DNA of 64,000 nt. Origin: Glyphotaelius pellucidus. Its lineage: Eukaryota > Arthropoda > Insecta > Trichoptera > Limnephilidae. Where the stretch lies: NCBI GenBank assembly GCA_936435175.1, contig OW386554.1, positions 32,130,944-32,194,943 of the forward strand, given 5' to 3'. The translations under genes and the position numbers were made by a program. A model generated the notes under the pieces. The model was not told where the DNA came from. It searched no databases and saw nothing but the letters and a program-made list of their open reading frames with translations. Shown here one piece after another: positions 36,101 through 43,509 of this stretch. Position 1 is the first letter of the stretch, and each line of letters begins with the position of its first letter.

Positions 36101-36789
36101 AAATTTAAATATTCAAACATATCTCCTTAAAAGGATTTTTGAAATTCACATTATTTTAAAAGTTATAACCATTTTAATGTCGCGGTTTAGACGGAATCTA
36201 TCCAGAATCTAAATAGAACAAATTTTTAAACGCATTTTCCTCAAAAATACTTTTTTCGAGACGGTTGACACGATATTTCAAGTTCTACGAACCAATTTGC
36301 TTGAAATTTGGTTTGAGCTTTTTCTACACATTACTCTATCGCCCCTACCAGAATTATAACAAAATTTCAATTTTTACTATTTTTTTTAAATTTCGAAAAG
36401 TCAAAAAACTAGCAAAAAAGTGTCTCTTTATTTCAGACAGTTTTTTTGAAAATTTTGTGAAAATTTTTTTTTTACTTTTCCGAGGTACGGGCCATAGCAG
36501 CATTTAATTTTTAATTTTTTCGTTTGATTTGTTTTTTGTATTCTTTAATGTTTAATCAATATTTGGTAAAATAATGGCTTTTAAAAATATTATTGTTTTT
36601 TTAAATACACCTGAAAAAATACCTATAATTCAAGCTTCTAGACTAGAATACCACCTTAAGTGAAATATTGGTATTTACCTGGTGAGCCATATGCGCGAAC
36701 TTTTTCATATTTTTCAAAGCATTTCTGCCAAGGTGCTGATCCACGCTGGACATCAGCTTTTCAATGGCTTTATCGTCGAATTTGCTCAT
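20998..36789 (-). CDS. Luciferase/4CL-like acyl-CoA synthetase, complete gene of 11 coding exons
   Basis: Spliced CDS: 36789-36679, 31450-31243, 28471-28276, 27350-27231, 26579-26390, 25615-25475, 25364-25239, 24541-24458, 23333-23187, 21555-21390, 21125-20998. The total is 1617 nt, giving 538 residues plus TAA, and every phase joins. Family chemistry: ATP-dependent activation of a carboxylic acid to an acyl-adenylate, then usually transfer to CoA. Visible motifs are the P-loop SSGTTSLPKG (about residues 188-197), YGMTE (334-338), RTGD (412-415), the hinge DRLKEIFKYRGF followed by VSPQELE (429-448) and THSGKIDR with the presumed catalytic Lys522. Length is normal for the family (about 540). 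The P-loop has Ser where Gly is usual (TTSLPKG). The C-terminus is SYVPE, with no SKL-type peroxisomal signal. The substrate cannot be read from sequence; luciferase activity is not implied. A tandem paralog lies at 25-6956. Confidence 0.93.
21390..21555 (-). CDS. Synthetase gene 1, exon 10 (C-terminal domain)
   Basis: 166 nt; enters phase 0 after TTCACAG, leaves with G of an Ala codon at G|GTACCT. Encodes VSPQELEKEIAKVSGVEQCC, VVGLPHPSDGELALAFVEKQ and PGAIVTAQQVKDIVA. Typical small C-terminal domain with the VVGLPH(P)DxxxGE pattern. Confidence 0.92.
22032..22565 (+). repeat. Dispersed repeat, inverted copy at 52380-52985
   Basis: Shared blocks include CACACGCGGTA, TCGCTAGATGTC, TTGGAACCGAGTACC and GCTATCTCATTCTCTCGCA. 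In gene 1 intron 10 side sequence. The other copy has a SINE inserted next to GGTACTCGGTTCCAATATAA. Confidence 0.6.
22826..23012. repeat. 32-bp minisatellite in gene 1 intron
   Basis: About 5.5 copies of a 32-bp unit with landmarks TTTGTGTGTAATAAAATGTC and ACTCGCTACGA (ACTCG/ATTCG variants), ending 175 bases before exon 9 in plus-strand terms. Likely slippage-expanded intronic satellite. Confidence 0.85.
23187..23333 (-). CDS. Synthetase gene 1, exon 9 (RTGD motif and hinge)
   Basis: 147 nt, 49 codons, phase 0. Acceptor CTTTCAG, donor GTGAGT. Encodes GYYNNPEETAAAFGLDGWFR, TGDLMKVDEEGFFFIVDRLK and EIFKYRGFN. It carries the Asp of RTGD, which binds the ribose, and the hinge region between the large and small domains. 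Confidence 0.93.
23915..24050. mobile_element. Foldback MITE, second copy of the 10558 family
   Basis: CTCTTCGAAAAGTC ... GACTTTTCAAAGGAGGTGTTG with the ATAACCTAACCTAACGTAAC core. Intronic in gene 1, between exons 9 and 8. Confidence 0.55.
24458..24541 (-). CDS. Synthetase gene 1, exon 8
   Basis: 84 nt, 28 codons, phase 0. Acceptor TTTTCAG, donor GTACAT. Encodes ITDPTTHKEMPTNEVGELWI KSDYTLFK. NEVGELWIK matches the GELxxK segment that precedes the YYNNPE block in exon 9. Confidence 0.9.
25239..25364 (-). CDS. Synthetase gene 1, exon 7 (YGMTE motif)
   Basis: 126 nt, 42 codons, phase 0. Acceptor TTCTTGCAG. Encodes KRVPNGSVMNMYGMTETCGS, VCFTPRYKRNSCGLMGP and WLKSR before donor GTAATA. MYGMTE is the ATP/adenylate-binding motif of the family (YGxTE). 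Confidence 0.92.
25475..25615 (-). CDS. Synthetase gene 1, exon 6
   Basis: 141 nt, 47 codons, phase 0 at both ends. Encodes PRVILLIPTAVISLINHVGM, ENCDLSSVFAFMCAGAALAP and EKLEELQ. The CAGAALAPE stretch corresponds to the SGGAPL core element of the family. Acceptor TTTCTAG, donor GTATCT. Confidence 0.9.
25893..26215 (-). mobile_element. S1 retroposon, full-length copy in gene 1 intron 5
   Basis: Read on the minus strand it begins GGAGGCGGGAATGGGTACTG and ends CTCCTGTGTGGAGCTCATGT plus A13. It has the same orientation as the gene, between exons 5 and 6, with an intact oligo(A) tail, suggesting a rather recent insertion. Confidence 0.72.
26390..26579 (-). CDS. Synthetase gene 1, exon 5
   Basis: 190 nt encoding ANNKANLDYEGGVDQVNVLI, STTFWFSGILALLMAAIMG and up to FEAIKEYK. 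The acceptor (CTATAG) has a weak pyrimidine tract. Two overlapping donors are present: AAA|GTGGGT, which keeps phase 0 with exon 6, and GTG G|GTAAAC four bases further on, which would shift the frame. The first is chosen because KEYK then joins PRVILLIPTA as expected for the family. Confidence 0.85.
27231..27350 (-). CDS. Synthetase gene 1, exon 4 (AMP-binding P-loop)
   Basis: 120 nt. The acceptor TTACAG is followed by a base that completes the Glu codon. The exon encodes EATDFDPATTTSFVVF, then SSGTTSLPKGICLTHRNF and SSQLYLT, leaving on AC|GTAAGT. This is the phosphate-binding signature of adenylate-forming enzymes, with the conserved Lys of LPKG present and a Gly-to-Ser change in the loop. 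Confidence 0.92.
27555..28233. mobile_element. Foldback element with TIRs of about 250 bp
   Basis: Left arm starts GGAACGTATGCGCGGCCCG and the right arm ends GGCCGCGCAAACGTTCC. Arms pair through CTAGTACGGATGTGAGCTAC and GGGCAATTATTTGTGAGT. A short A/T-rich spacer separates them. A sister copy is at 37483-38214. It sits in gene 1 intron 3 and could extrude a long hairpin. Confidence 0.75.
28276..28471 (-). CDS. Synthetase gene 1, exon 3
   Basis: 196 nt; begins with GT completing the Gly codon (G|GT) and ends with GA of a Glu codon at donor GTAAGT. Encodes GEVKHFIEMGKPKMLFCDPS and on to FQKKTGTEESFE; the GKPKMLFCDPS stretch aligns with the conserved KPK-hydrophobic segment of luciferase-like proteins. 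The paralog exon at 25-220 has the same length and phases and differs at 8 of 65 residues. Confidence 0.92.
28600..29270 (-). mobile_element. MITE family X, copy 2 (671 bp)
   Basis: Ends GGAACTCCAGT and ACTGGAATTC. Contains TGACGTCA at 28779-28786 and 29113-29120. The minus strand aligns with 12299-12790. It lies in gene 1 intron 2, directly upstream of exon 3. Confidence 0.65.
29492..29517. repeat. Perfect hairpin, 11-bp stem and 4-nt loop
   Basis: AGTCGCTCTGT CTAA ACAGAGCGACT. Stem fully paired, GC-richer than its surroundings. Not a tRNA or an intron signal. No partner copy seen in the window. Confidence 0.6.
29690..30275 (+). mobile_element. TTTCGG-rich element, split by a SINE
   Basis: 29690-29758 (TTAATTGTCTGTATAAGTG, CAATAGATTTTT) and 30173-30275 (TTTCGGTTTCAGCCGAAACT, TTTCGGTCGGACACTA) match continuous sequence at 33735-33907. 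The interruption at about 29759-30172 is the S2 SINE. Confidence 0.7.
29759..30172 (-). mobile_element. tRNA-derived SINE S2, copy 2
   Basis: Minus strand: tRNA-like head GGCCTCCGTGGTCCCGAGGC with B box GGGTTCGAACCC (about 30108-30122), body with GGCGGCACGTTCC-like and GGCTTTAGCCGTG segments, and a poly(A) end (plus-strand T run 29758-29772). The insertion into an identifiable target gives its boundaries. Confidence 0.75.
30395..30655 (+). repeat. Diverged R1 repeat
   Basis: TTTTTAAGTCCATAAAAAACG, GAAGATAATATCTGTACAT and TTAGCGCCCTCCCTCTAACA correspond in order to R1 landmarks. Preceded at 30280-30375 by a fragment of the foldback family (GGGTATTTTGGCC). Confidence 0.5.
31243..31450 (-). CDS. 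Synthetase gene 1, exon 2
   Basis: 208 nt entering in phase 0 and leaving one base into a Gly codon (TACG before GTAAGT). Encodes the N-terminal region from TNVTSGRVESN through GVNHDDISVPIIGCLYLGAP to EMMYG. In the family this segment (MKSRGIGLHDVVMICGVNHDD) forms part of the large N-terminal domain. 61 of 69 complete codons give the same residue as in the paralog exon at 4985-5192. Confidence 0.92.
32044..32188 (+). mobile_element. 145-bp hAT-type MITE, 8-bp TSD
   Basis: Starts CAGGGGCGTAGCTACCGCCG, ends GCACGCTACACTGCTG; flanked by ATCATATG (32036-32043 and 32189-32196). A sister copy of the same length is at 48674-48818. Inserted within a minisatellite unit. Confidence 0.82.
32800..34030. 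mobile_element. TIR element of about 1.2 kb inserted in the minisatellite
   Basis: Left CTGACACGGTATATCAGCCA and right TGATCAACTGATATACCGGG are inverted over GGTATATCAG. Minisatellite sequence resumes on both sides. It encodes no protein I can recognise and contains the nested element at 33381-33907. Confidence 0.55.
33381..33907 (+). mobile_element. TTTCGG-rich TIR element, full copy
   Basis: Ends TAGTGACCGACCGAA and TTCGGTCAGACACTA. The interior is built of degenerate GGTTTCGGTTTC strings. Nested in the 32800-34030 element. Small open frames in it arise from the low-complexity repeats. Confidence 0.65.
35770..35890 (-). mobile_element. Hammerhead-like hairpin element, second copy
   Basis: Minus strand: CTGACGA (35859-35853), stem GAAAAC/GTTTTC, GAAAC (35836-35832), palindrome ACATGT, then T. 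Flanks match 7330-7440. Located in gene 1 intron 1. Confidence 0.6.
35959..36644. mobile_element. Insertion in gene 1 intron 1, ends AGTCTAGAA / TTCTAGACT
   Basis: Gene 2 has the flanks continuous (TTGAAGGGAGTGCATTTCGT, then TAAGTGAAATATTGG at 6806-6840). In gene 1 about 690 bp of A/T-rich DNA separates them, bounded by 9-bp inverted ends. Absent from the paralog, so inserted after duplication. Class unknown. Confidence 0.6.
36679..36789 (-). CDS. Synthetase gene 1, exon 1 (start codon)
   Basis: 37 codons, phase 0, starting MSKFDDKAIEKLMSSVDQHL and ending at MAHQ before donor GTAAAT. The ATG is the first in frame: the preceding codon TAA (in AAATAAACATG) closes the frame. The paralog has an exon of the same length at 6846-6956 with 31 of 37 residues identical. 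The short N-terminal exon is soluble-looking, without a signal peptide. Confidence 0.88.
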
Positions 36790-36923
36790 GTTTATTTCAA
36801 CAGTCACTGTCTTTACGAAACAATAATATTATACTTGTGATTGTAAAACCAATCAGAATTTTTTAATAAATCCAATTTTTTCCGATCAGAAACCAAAATG
36901 CCTTCGTCTTTGACACTAGCGAA

Positions 36924-36962
36924 GTAATGAGGAGAAATTTGGAAGGCAGCTACTATATAAAC
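36924..36962 (-). promoter_or_regulatory. Core promoter of synthetase gene 1 (TATA box + initiator)
   Basis: On the minus strand GGGGTTTATATAG (TATA at about 36953-36960) is followed about 30 bases later by CCTCATTAC (initiator-like TCATT, A at 36928). This gives a 5'UTR of about 139 nt. The same pair at the same spacing lies before paralog 2 (7098-7130), which supports function over chance. Confidence 0.6.
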
Positions 36963-36989
36963 CCCAAAGGTTCGGTAATCAATTACATT

Positions 36990-37395
36990 TATAGCGTGAT
37001 TTTTCCACAATCGTTTCTGGTTTACTTTGATAAAGAGATGCAGCTTAATTGACGTTTAATTGATTGATTTATTATCATAATTTGCATTTCTATTTTGAAG
37101 GCTTTGTCTTACAAGATGTTCTGACGCAGATTAGATGTTCAAAGTGCGAGGAAGGCAGTGGGCACACTTATTTTTAAGATTATTCGCTATCTCCTGTAGT
37201 ACCTACATAGTGTTGTTTTAGTTACTAAGGTTAAGTAATTAATGACGTACGTTAATAGAATCGAGTAAAATCTAGGCACGTATGAGTCCTACGTCCTACC
37301 TAAAAAATATAGATACCTAGAGTCCCTTCCAGTCTATGAAACGGTAGTAATTCGTAGCTTTTCATTTAGGCTACATGGAATGAAGGTAGGTACGA
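36990..37395 (-). promoter_or_regulatory. Upstream block of gene 1, conserved with the paralog
   Basis: The block runs from the CGTGATTTTTCCACAATCG region to TTTAGGCTACATGGAATGAA and aligns through most of its length with 9876-10400. It is the outermost recognisable part of the duplicated unit: beyond 37395 and 10400 the two copies no longer match. It directly abuts the promoter here but is displaced in the left copy. Confidence 0.6.
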
Positions 37396-37482
37396 GGGTA
37401 GGCTGAAAAGAAATGCACACATGCTTGTAGAACTGCAGAATACGAACAAAAGCAATTAGAAAGATCGGGCAGTACGTTGAGA

Positions 37483-38214
37483 GAAACGTACGCAAGGCCC
37501 ATTTCTGCCAGTTTCATACAAATCTTAAATTTGAATTTGAGATCAAAATACCTAAACAAACTAAAGCATTATTTTTGTTATCAAAATGTATATCAAATGT
37601 CTAGTACGGATATGAGCTACTTTATTTATTTTTGCTTTCAATTATAAGATAGGTCATTAAAGATTTTAAGGTTTCATGATTTTTGAGGCAATTTGGGCAA
37701 TTATTTCTGAGTAAATGAAAAACAATAAAAAAATTATTTTACTTTATTTATCATAAAAATGTAATGAAACAAAATAAAAAATTACATTAACAAAAAAATT
37801 GTTTTTGGTGGGTGTAAATTTAAAATACAAATTACCTTTATACGGCTGAACAAAATTTTGTCGTTTACATATTAAAATTACTACCCAACAAATTCATTTT
37901 TAACAATATTTTATTTTTTATTAATTTTTCATTATATTTTAAAACTAAATACAGTAAAATTATTTTTTCAAGCCTTTCATTTACTCACAAATAATTGTCA
38001 ATGTTGCCTCTGAAATCATGAAACACTAAAATCTTTAATGGCCTATATCTTATAATTTAAGGCAAAAATAAATAAAGTTGCTCACATTCGTACTAGATAT
38101 TTGATATACCATTGAATTAGAAAAATAATTTTTCAGTTTGTTTGGGAATTTTGATCTCAAATCCAAATTTAAGATTTGCATGAAACTGACCGAAGTGGGC
38201 CGCGCATACGTTCC
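37483..38214. mobile_element. Foldback element, sister of 27555-28233
   Basis: Arms from GAAACGTACGCAAGGCCC and the complement ending GGGCCGCGCATACGTTCC. About 250 bp pairs through TAGTACGGATATGAGCTACT. It lies just upstream of the conserved promoter block of gene 1. Confidence 0.72.
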
Positions 38215-38947
38215 AAGATTAGCAGTTAGGATCTATATACAGTTATTCATAGCATCTAAATTATGTGTAAGATAAATAATTTTCTTGATAAACAGGAAGG
38301 TATATTTTTTTATGAACCTCCCGCCACCGGTAAAAATAATATTGTGATATAATATTTTCTGTCCCGAAACAATTTTTTTAAATTACTTTTTAAATGTTTG
38401 GGTTGGGCTATGTTTGGTTGGGTGTTACAATCTTTTGAGTAAAGTGAGACCTTTTTGTTGTCTTTGATATGTTTTTGTGAAGAATTGTTGATCTATTTGA
38501 AGATAATAGTTGCTCCGGTGTGGTAGGCATGCAGTTATATAGTTTGGTTTTTGGTTGCGTAATACTTCAAGTTTCTCTGCCCGCGTGAGTTATGAGTTAG
38601 AGATGTACGAGATATTATAGCAGAGATTTAAAAAAAATAGTATGAGTTCTACTTATAAGTATAAAAAACTAATAAAATTTAGCAAAATATATGTTTTTTT
38701 TAATTTTTTTATTGAATATAATGGTACAGAGGTTACATGTTTTTATAAATTAAATAAAGTTTTTCTTTTAAAAACTACATTAATTAATAAGTATTACACC
38801 TTTTTTTAGATCAGAGCTCGAGTAAAAAAGGCGGAGAAAACGAATGTAAAGCACAAATTAACAAAGAAAAAATGGTAATTTTTTTTTATGTGTAAAACAA
38901 AAGATAGGTATTTAACAGTGAGATAAGAAAAAAGTCATATATGTAAG

Positions 38948-39010
38948 TATACACACACACACACACGTAGATATACTCAGATATACACACATACCTACAT
39001 ATATACACAT
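38948..39010. repeat. (CA/TA)n microsatellite
   Basis: TATACACACACACACACACG, then imperfect ATATACACA units. DNA from 38215 to 38945 is AT-rich with nothing recognised. Confidence 0.8.
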
Positions 39011-39061
39011 ATACATCGACTACTAAAACAATTTAGCAAAAAAACTTATATATCATATATA

Positions 39062-39112
39062 GAGACCGGTCAGTGGCTGAGTCGGCATCGCATTTGGGTC
39101 CTCAGCTGGCTT
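39062..39112 (+). repeat. tRNA-like 5' fragment, possible SINE head
   Basis: AGTGGCTGAGTCGGCATCGC contains a canonical A box (TGGCTGAGTCGG), but no B box follows at tRNA distance. Probably a truncated or rearranged SINE head. Confidence 0.35.
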
Positions 39113-39239
39113 AATCCTCCATCACGACACAAGCAACATTTTCCGCTTAGTGTGGTGGTAGAAGGAGATTTTCAAATAATGTCGGGTTATTCATAACCCG
39201 GGAATGTTTGTCTTTGATAGAAAAATCAGATAGATTTCT

Positions 39240-40510
39240 CCAAACAATTAATACCTATTTTATAATCTCGGTGTTATATTCCGCGAGAATCTACAGTTCA
39301 ACATACATATCGATGAAATAACAATCGGTGCACTGAGAATACTAGATTTTATCTTGTGAATTTTAAAAGTATGTCAACATTAAAACATGTGTATTGTTCA
39401 TTAGTACGAAGAAGTTTAGAGTACCATTCCATCGTATGATCACCGACTACAAAGTCCACTCTCAATCAGTAGAAAAGGTACAAAACAAACTCCTTCGGTA
39501 CATTAATTTCAAAATGAAAATACTAATCGAATTTATAAATCGTAATGACGTACGCGCTGAAACTAGACTTTCAGATACGAGAGAGTTAATTGATTTGTTA
39601 TTTTTATGCAAAATTATTAAATCTTTGATTTACAGCCCTCATTTGTTGGAACTAATTTGCATTAATATACCTGCCAGATAAACTCGTAGAAAAAATACTT
39701 TAAATATAACAATAATACTAATTACTCTATCCACCAATTCCCAGAATTCAGAGCCTTACAAATAGACATTGGGAATCTATAGATATATTTAATGTTGACA
39801 ACTTTGCAAGTTTGAAAAGGTCACTAATTTCGGTTTTATCTGCTAATAATTTACATTTATTATTTTTGATAAAATCTTCTCTAATCTGAAACCATACCAA
39901 TAAATTTTTCCTTTTTTTACTATTTACAGTAATATACATGCCTACGTAATATATGCACTTCGTATAACTTTGTTCGTTTGGATTCAGATGAAAAGTCAGG
40001 TATGTTTTAAGGTTTTCACGGCCAAAAAGTATTTTTGTTATTGTTTTTGGGGTGTTATGCCGTGTTTCGCTACCTCCTTCTTTAGCCAACGTTTCGGACA
40101 GCGTTACAGTGTCCATCATCACTCAATGATGTCTGTGTCTGTGTCTACTCATCTGCCCTGATGATGGACACTGTAACGCTGTCCGAAACGTTGGCTAAAG
40201 AAGGAGGTAGCGAAACACGGCATAACACCCCAAAAACAATAACAAAAAAAGATGAAAAGTCATTTATACTAAGTAGCAAACTCGCATTAACTTGAAATTT
40301 ACTGCTAATCAGAACTCAAGAAATTATAGAACGCCGCCAAAATTGTGTATTTTGACAAGAAATTCTAGTTTCTCCCCTCTAACATTTTTAACAAAATCGA
40401 TTTGAGAACTCTCAAATTTCAAGATTACGATTTATGTAATGTTCATAGGTAAAGAAGCTAGAATTTTATAAATGCCAAGAGGAACCGATTTCAAAAACAG
40501 CTGTTTCCTT
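39240..40510 (+). pseudogene. Non-LTR retrotransposon ORF2 C-terminus and 3'UTR
   Basis: Plus-strand frames read NLQFNIHIDEITIGALRIL, then KVHSQSVEKVQNKLLRYINF, DTRELIDLLFLCKIIKS and SPHLLELICINIPAR, with frameshifts. The pattern (HIDEIT..ALR.L, QSVEKVQNKLLRY) is the post-catalytic region of Jockey/CR1-group RTs. The downstream non-coding part matches 15020-15400 and is interrupted at 39999-40249 by a palindromic retroposon. Confidence 0.75.
39999..40249. mobile_element. Retroposed palindrome with 13-bp target-site duplications
   Basis: Arms of about 90 bp (40031-40120 and 40158-40247) are almost perfect inverted copies. They are flanked by AGATGAAAAGTCA at 39986-39998 and 40250-40262. The right end is A-rich (CAATAACAAAAAA). 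The right arm carries CTGATGA (40158-40164), GGACA/TGTCC hairpin, GAAAC, ACGT, T. The long TSD and A tail indicate retrotransposition. Confidence 0.8.
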
Positions 40511-40664
40511 ATAGTGTTGGGTAGGACATGACATCAGGGTGAGTTTGTATGAGGTAATCAAATACTGAAATGAGGTGTTGAGGTGTCCCACCTTAATTGA
40601 AAATATTTTCGCTTACGTGGGAGAAGAGGGAGAGGGGTTTGTCTAGAGAATTTCAGAGAACATG

Positions 40665-41015
40665 TTTTTTTACATTAGCTCCACACAGGAGGCCCTGAGA
40701 AAAATAATTCCCCTCAGAGCCCATGTTATCTTTGGAGTTGCTGTGGAGGTATTGATCCATCCCTCTAGCGGCGATGTTCTGAGAGAGTAAGGCTGGAGAA
40801 GTCAACGAGACTCGCTCAACCACTCTCTCCAGATCCGGCCTGCCATGTAGCTGGTGGGCAGACGCATCCGACGCCAGGACCTGGACAAACCTCACTCCAT
40901 GAACCCAGGTACCCCTGTAAAGTCACCAAACGTAGCGATCCACTTGAAGTGACCTACGGCAGAGGTGTTGGTTATCTAATAAATAGTTCCCGGCGGCGGT
41001 ACCCATACCCGCCTC
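40665..41015 (-). mobile_element. S1 retroposon copy
   Basis: Minus strand begins GGCGGGTATGGGTACCGCC and ends CCTCCTGTGTGGAGCTAATG plus A's. The central region (about 40745-40890) resembles neither 16266 nor 25893 but is loosely like the 14400 copy. Confidence 0.65.
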
Positions 41016-41066
41016 ACGTGTTTTTTTTAAATTTTTGTAATACGAAAAATGGATATAAAAAGGCCT

Positions 41067-41130
41067 ACCCTCCCACCCCCTCTCATCCCCCCCTCTCAAC
41101 CCCCCTCCCCCCCTCTCACCTCTCCCGCTG
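41067..41130 (+). repeat. Polypyrimidine tract
   Basis: About 60 bases of almost pure C/T (CCCCCTCTCATCCCCCCCTC type). Low complexity; may form non-B structures. No gene evidence. Confidence 0.8.
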
Positions 41131-41299
41131 TTGGGACACTCGTGCGGTACTCACATAACAATAATTTAATAAAAAAAAATCTGTTTAGGTTGGATTTAGT
41201 TTTAGTTTGTTCGAAGACATCCAGTCTGTTATGGCAGCGGTGCATTTAACAGAGATATATTTTAATCTGTCTTTCTCGTTCTGTGCACAGTAGAAGTAG

Positions 41300-42160
41300 A
41301 TTTGCTGATCATCAGCTTAGCAATGGGAAAGAAGTCCGAATGATTCTATTATTTTGACAACATCGTTGATGAACAAAATAAAAAGCAGAGGTCCCAGCAC
41401 TGGGCCCTGGGGGACTCCAGAAGTGAGGGTTACAAAGGGAGAGATTTTACCACCCGCTTGTACAGATTGTGTTCGGCCACAGAGGTAGGATTTTATCCAT
41501 TGAATTGTTTCACCACACAGTCCAAAAGTATTTTCCTGTCTTTCGATGAGGAAATTGTGGTCTATGGTGTCAAATGCTGCACTCAAATCTAACTTTCCTG
41601 ACTCGTTTGCAGGCTTCAAGTCTGACAACACGCGCAGTAGCCCTGTCTCTGTAGAATGGTACCTCCTATAAGCTGACTAATACTTTGATAACAGTTCATT
41701 TTTGGCCAGATGGACGGTTTTCTGCCTGTTCGCAATTTTTTCCAGGACTTTTGAGATAAATGGTAAATTTGACACAGGACGGTAATTACTTAAATCTACA
41801 GAATCTAATTGAGGTTTCTTTAAAATTGAAAAAACAAGGGCCTTTTTGAGATGTTAGGGCACCTCGCCTAAATCGAAAGTTTTGTTCAGATACTTTTTGA
41901 GTAGCCGCGCTGGAATCGGGTCTAATGCACATTGTTTGTTTAGAGAACTAGTTACTGTGCTCGAACTGTATTTTGTTGCGTTAGTACATTTGATTTTATA
42001 AAACACGTGTGATCTAATATCATCTTCGGGTTTGTTATGCAAATTAAAGTCTCCAATAATAATCACATTTTTGTTGGATAAGAAATTTGCCTTTTTATTG
42101 ATATGCTCATAAAATTTGGTTCGGATATCTCTGTCATCTGTACGGTTGACATATGTCACA
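41300..42160 (-). pseudogene. Internally deleted non-LTR retrotransposon (endonuclease + RT pieces)
   Basis: Minus strand first shows endonuclease motif NVIIIGDFNLHNKPEDD, then jumps within about 35 codons to the RT linker CALDPIPARLLKKYL, then ISNLPFISKVLEKIANRQKT, SAYRRYHSTETGLLRVLSDL, KLDLSAAFDTIDHNFLI and SGVPQGPVLGPLLFILFIND. The distance between GDFN and the linker is far shorter than in intact elements, so an internal deletion is inferred. It has stops and frameshifts and ends before YADD. Confidence 0.82.
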
Positions 42161-42249
42161 CATCAGCTCGGTGAAATTTGATTTCGTTATTTTAATACTT
42201 ACAGATTATTCGCCTTCCATTTTCAATTGGTGCATTATTTGTGATACGA

Positions 42250-42475
42250 TCGGCTTGACATATGACACGGCTAATCTAGTAAAAAGGTTGTAGGTATTTA
42301 ATGTGTTATGTTTTGACCGTTATCTTAATTGAAATGTTTACACCTGATACCTACTGTAATACTAAATCTGCACATGTCAGCAGAGGCAGATTTAAAAGAT
42401 TGGGAAATCAGTTTTACACCAATTATGCATTAATCGTAAGACTAAAGGTCAATTCATTCAAGTTGAAGTTCGTTA
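42250..42475 (+). repeat. Dispersed repeat shared with 16680-16870
   Basis: AAATCTGCACATGTCAGCAG and GTTATCTTAATTGAAAT recur in the same order and orientation. Class unknown. Confidence 0.55.
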
Positions 42476-42519
42476 TTTAATTACGGTAAGTACGTATTTT
42501 ATAAATATATTATACTAGC

Positions 42520-42712
42520 GAGCTCCAGGCATGCGTTGCAAGGCCACTAATAAATAAATTGTTTCACCCTGCGTGTCTTTTCCCACTCGTCCCGTTTTCC
42601 TTCCGCCTCCCCTTCCCCTCACGCGTTTCCCCTTCACCTTCCACGCCTTCCCTCTATCCTCTCCCGCGAACCCCGCTCCCGTGATCCCCTCCCCTCTCCC
42701 GCGTTCAATATA
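42520..42712. repeat. Helitron-like end followed by a C/T-rich tract
   Basis: ACTAGCGAGCTCCAGGCATG may be the complement of a Helitron CTAG 3' end. It runs into 140 bases of C/T-rich DNA. The ORF through it (PRPVFLPPPLPLTR) is compositional. Confidence 0.35.
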
Positions 42713-43392
42713 TTCAGTCCCGGTACAATCAGATTTTCAAACAGTCGTGCCACCCATTGCAATTTTTTTTTACAAATTTTCATTTTTCATATAATACAAA
42801 CATTCATTTTTGTATATTATAAGAACAATCGATCAAATTTGGTACCTAACATAGGTACCGATTTAAAATAAATATATTTTTTTACTAAATTCAAAGAATT
42901 TACATTACAAGAAGACATTTTTGACAGTTTTGTAGGAGTTTTATTAATGATTAAAAAACTATTCAGATGTATTGTCAGGTGGTTGTCATAATCCAGAAAC
43001 CTTCGCGAGGGTGGAAAGAAGGTATTTCCACAGTCACTGGATTTTCGAACAGTTTAAGGCTTGGCGGTTTTTTTAATATGTTGTCAATCAGGTTGAAAAC
43101 GTGTTAAAAAAGTTTCGAGAAAAATCCATTCAATGGCTGAAGGATAATTCAACATCAGACTGTTTCAAACGGTTTCATAATATAAAATGCTATGGCCCTC
43201 CGTTCATGGAGATACTTACAAACTACGTGATTGTGACACAACCACAAGTACCCTGCAGATGTACTACTTTTTAAAGCTGCTTTCCGTACACGGCGCTACC
43301 CGAATTATACTGAACTTGATCATTTTTCACGTGCAGCCGTGGAGTTAACACGATGTCGAACGATGTCAAATGACTTTTTTTCCAACATTAAT

Positions 43393-43509
43393 CTATGCCT
43401 TCTTCACTAAATCCTTTCTTGCGTATTCTCGTAATGTAGAGTTATGTAAACACGCATTTTTTCTCACTTCTAGAACAAACCTAACATTACTTTCATGTTC
43501 AGACGCCAT
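43393..43509 (-). pseudogene. Second, inverted MADF fragment with the same stop
   Basis: The A arm carries the same 38-codon frame on the minus strand (MASEHESNVRFVLEVRKNAC, LHNSTLREYARKDLVKKA, TAG). Same length, same nonsense codon, four residue differences from the other copy. So the stop arose before the two copies separated. Confidence 0.58.

Larger units (their letters stand above)
37395..43000. other. Intergenic repeat cluster upstream of gene 1
   Basis: Apart from the elements listed individually, no host gene is visible between the promoter block of gene 1 and about 54 kb. The cluster consists of retrotransposon pieces, foldback elements and low-complexity DNA. Confidence 0.5.

Noticed and set aside
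20998..36789. Naming the gene as a bioluminescent luciferase
   Set aside because: Family motifs are shared by all acyl-CoA synthetases of this clade; the luciferin-pocket motif seen in beetle luciferases is not evident (STTFWFSG in its place).
42573..42794. Proline-rich ORF on the plus strand
   Set aside because: Driven by C/T-rich low-complexity DNA; no start context, splice partner or homology.
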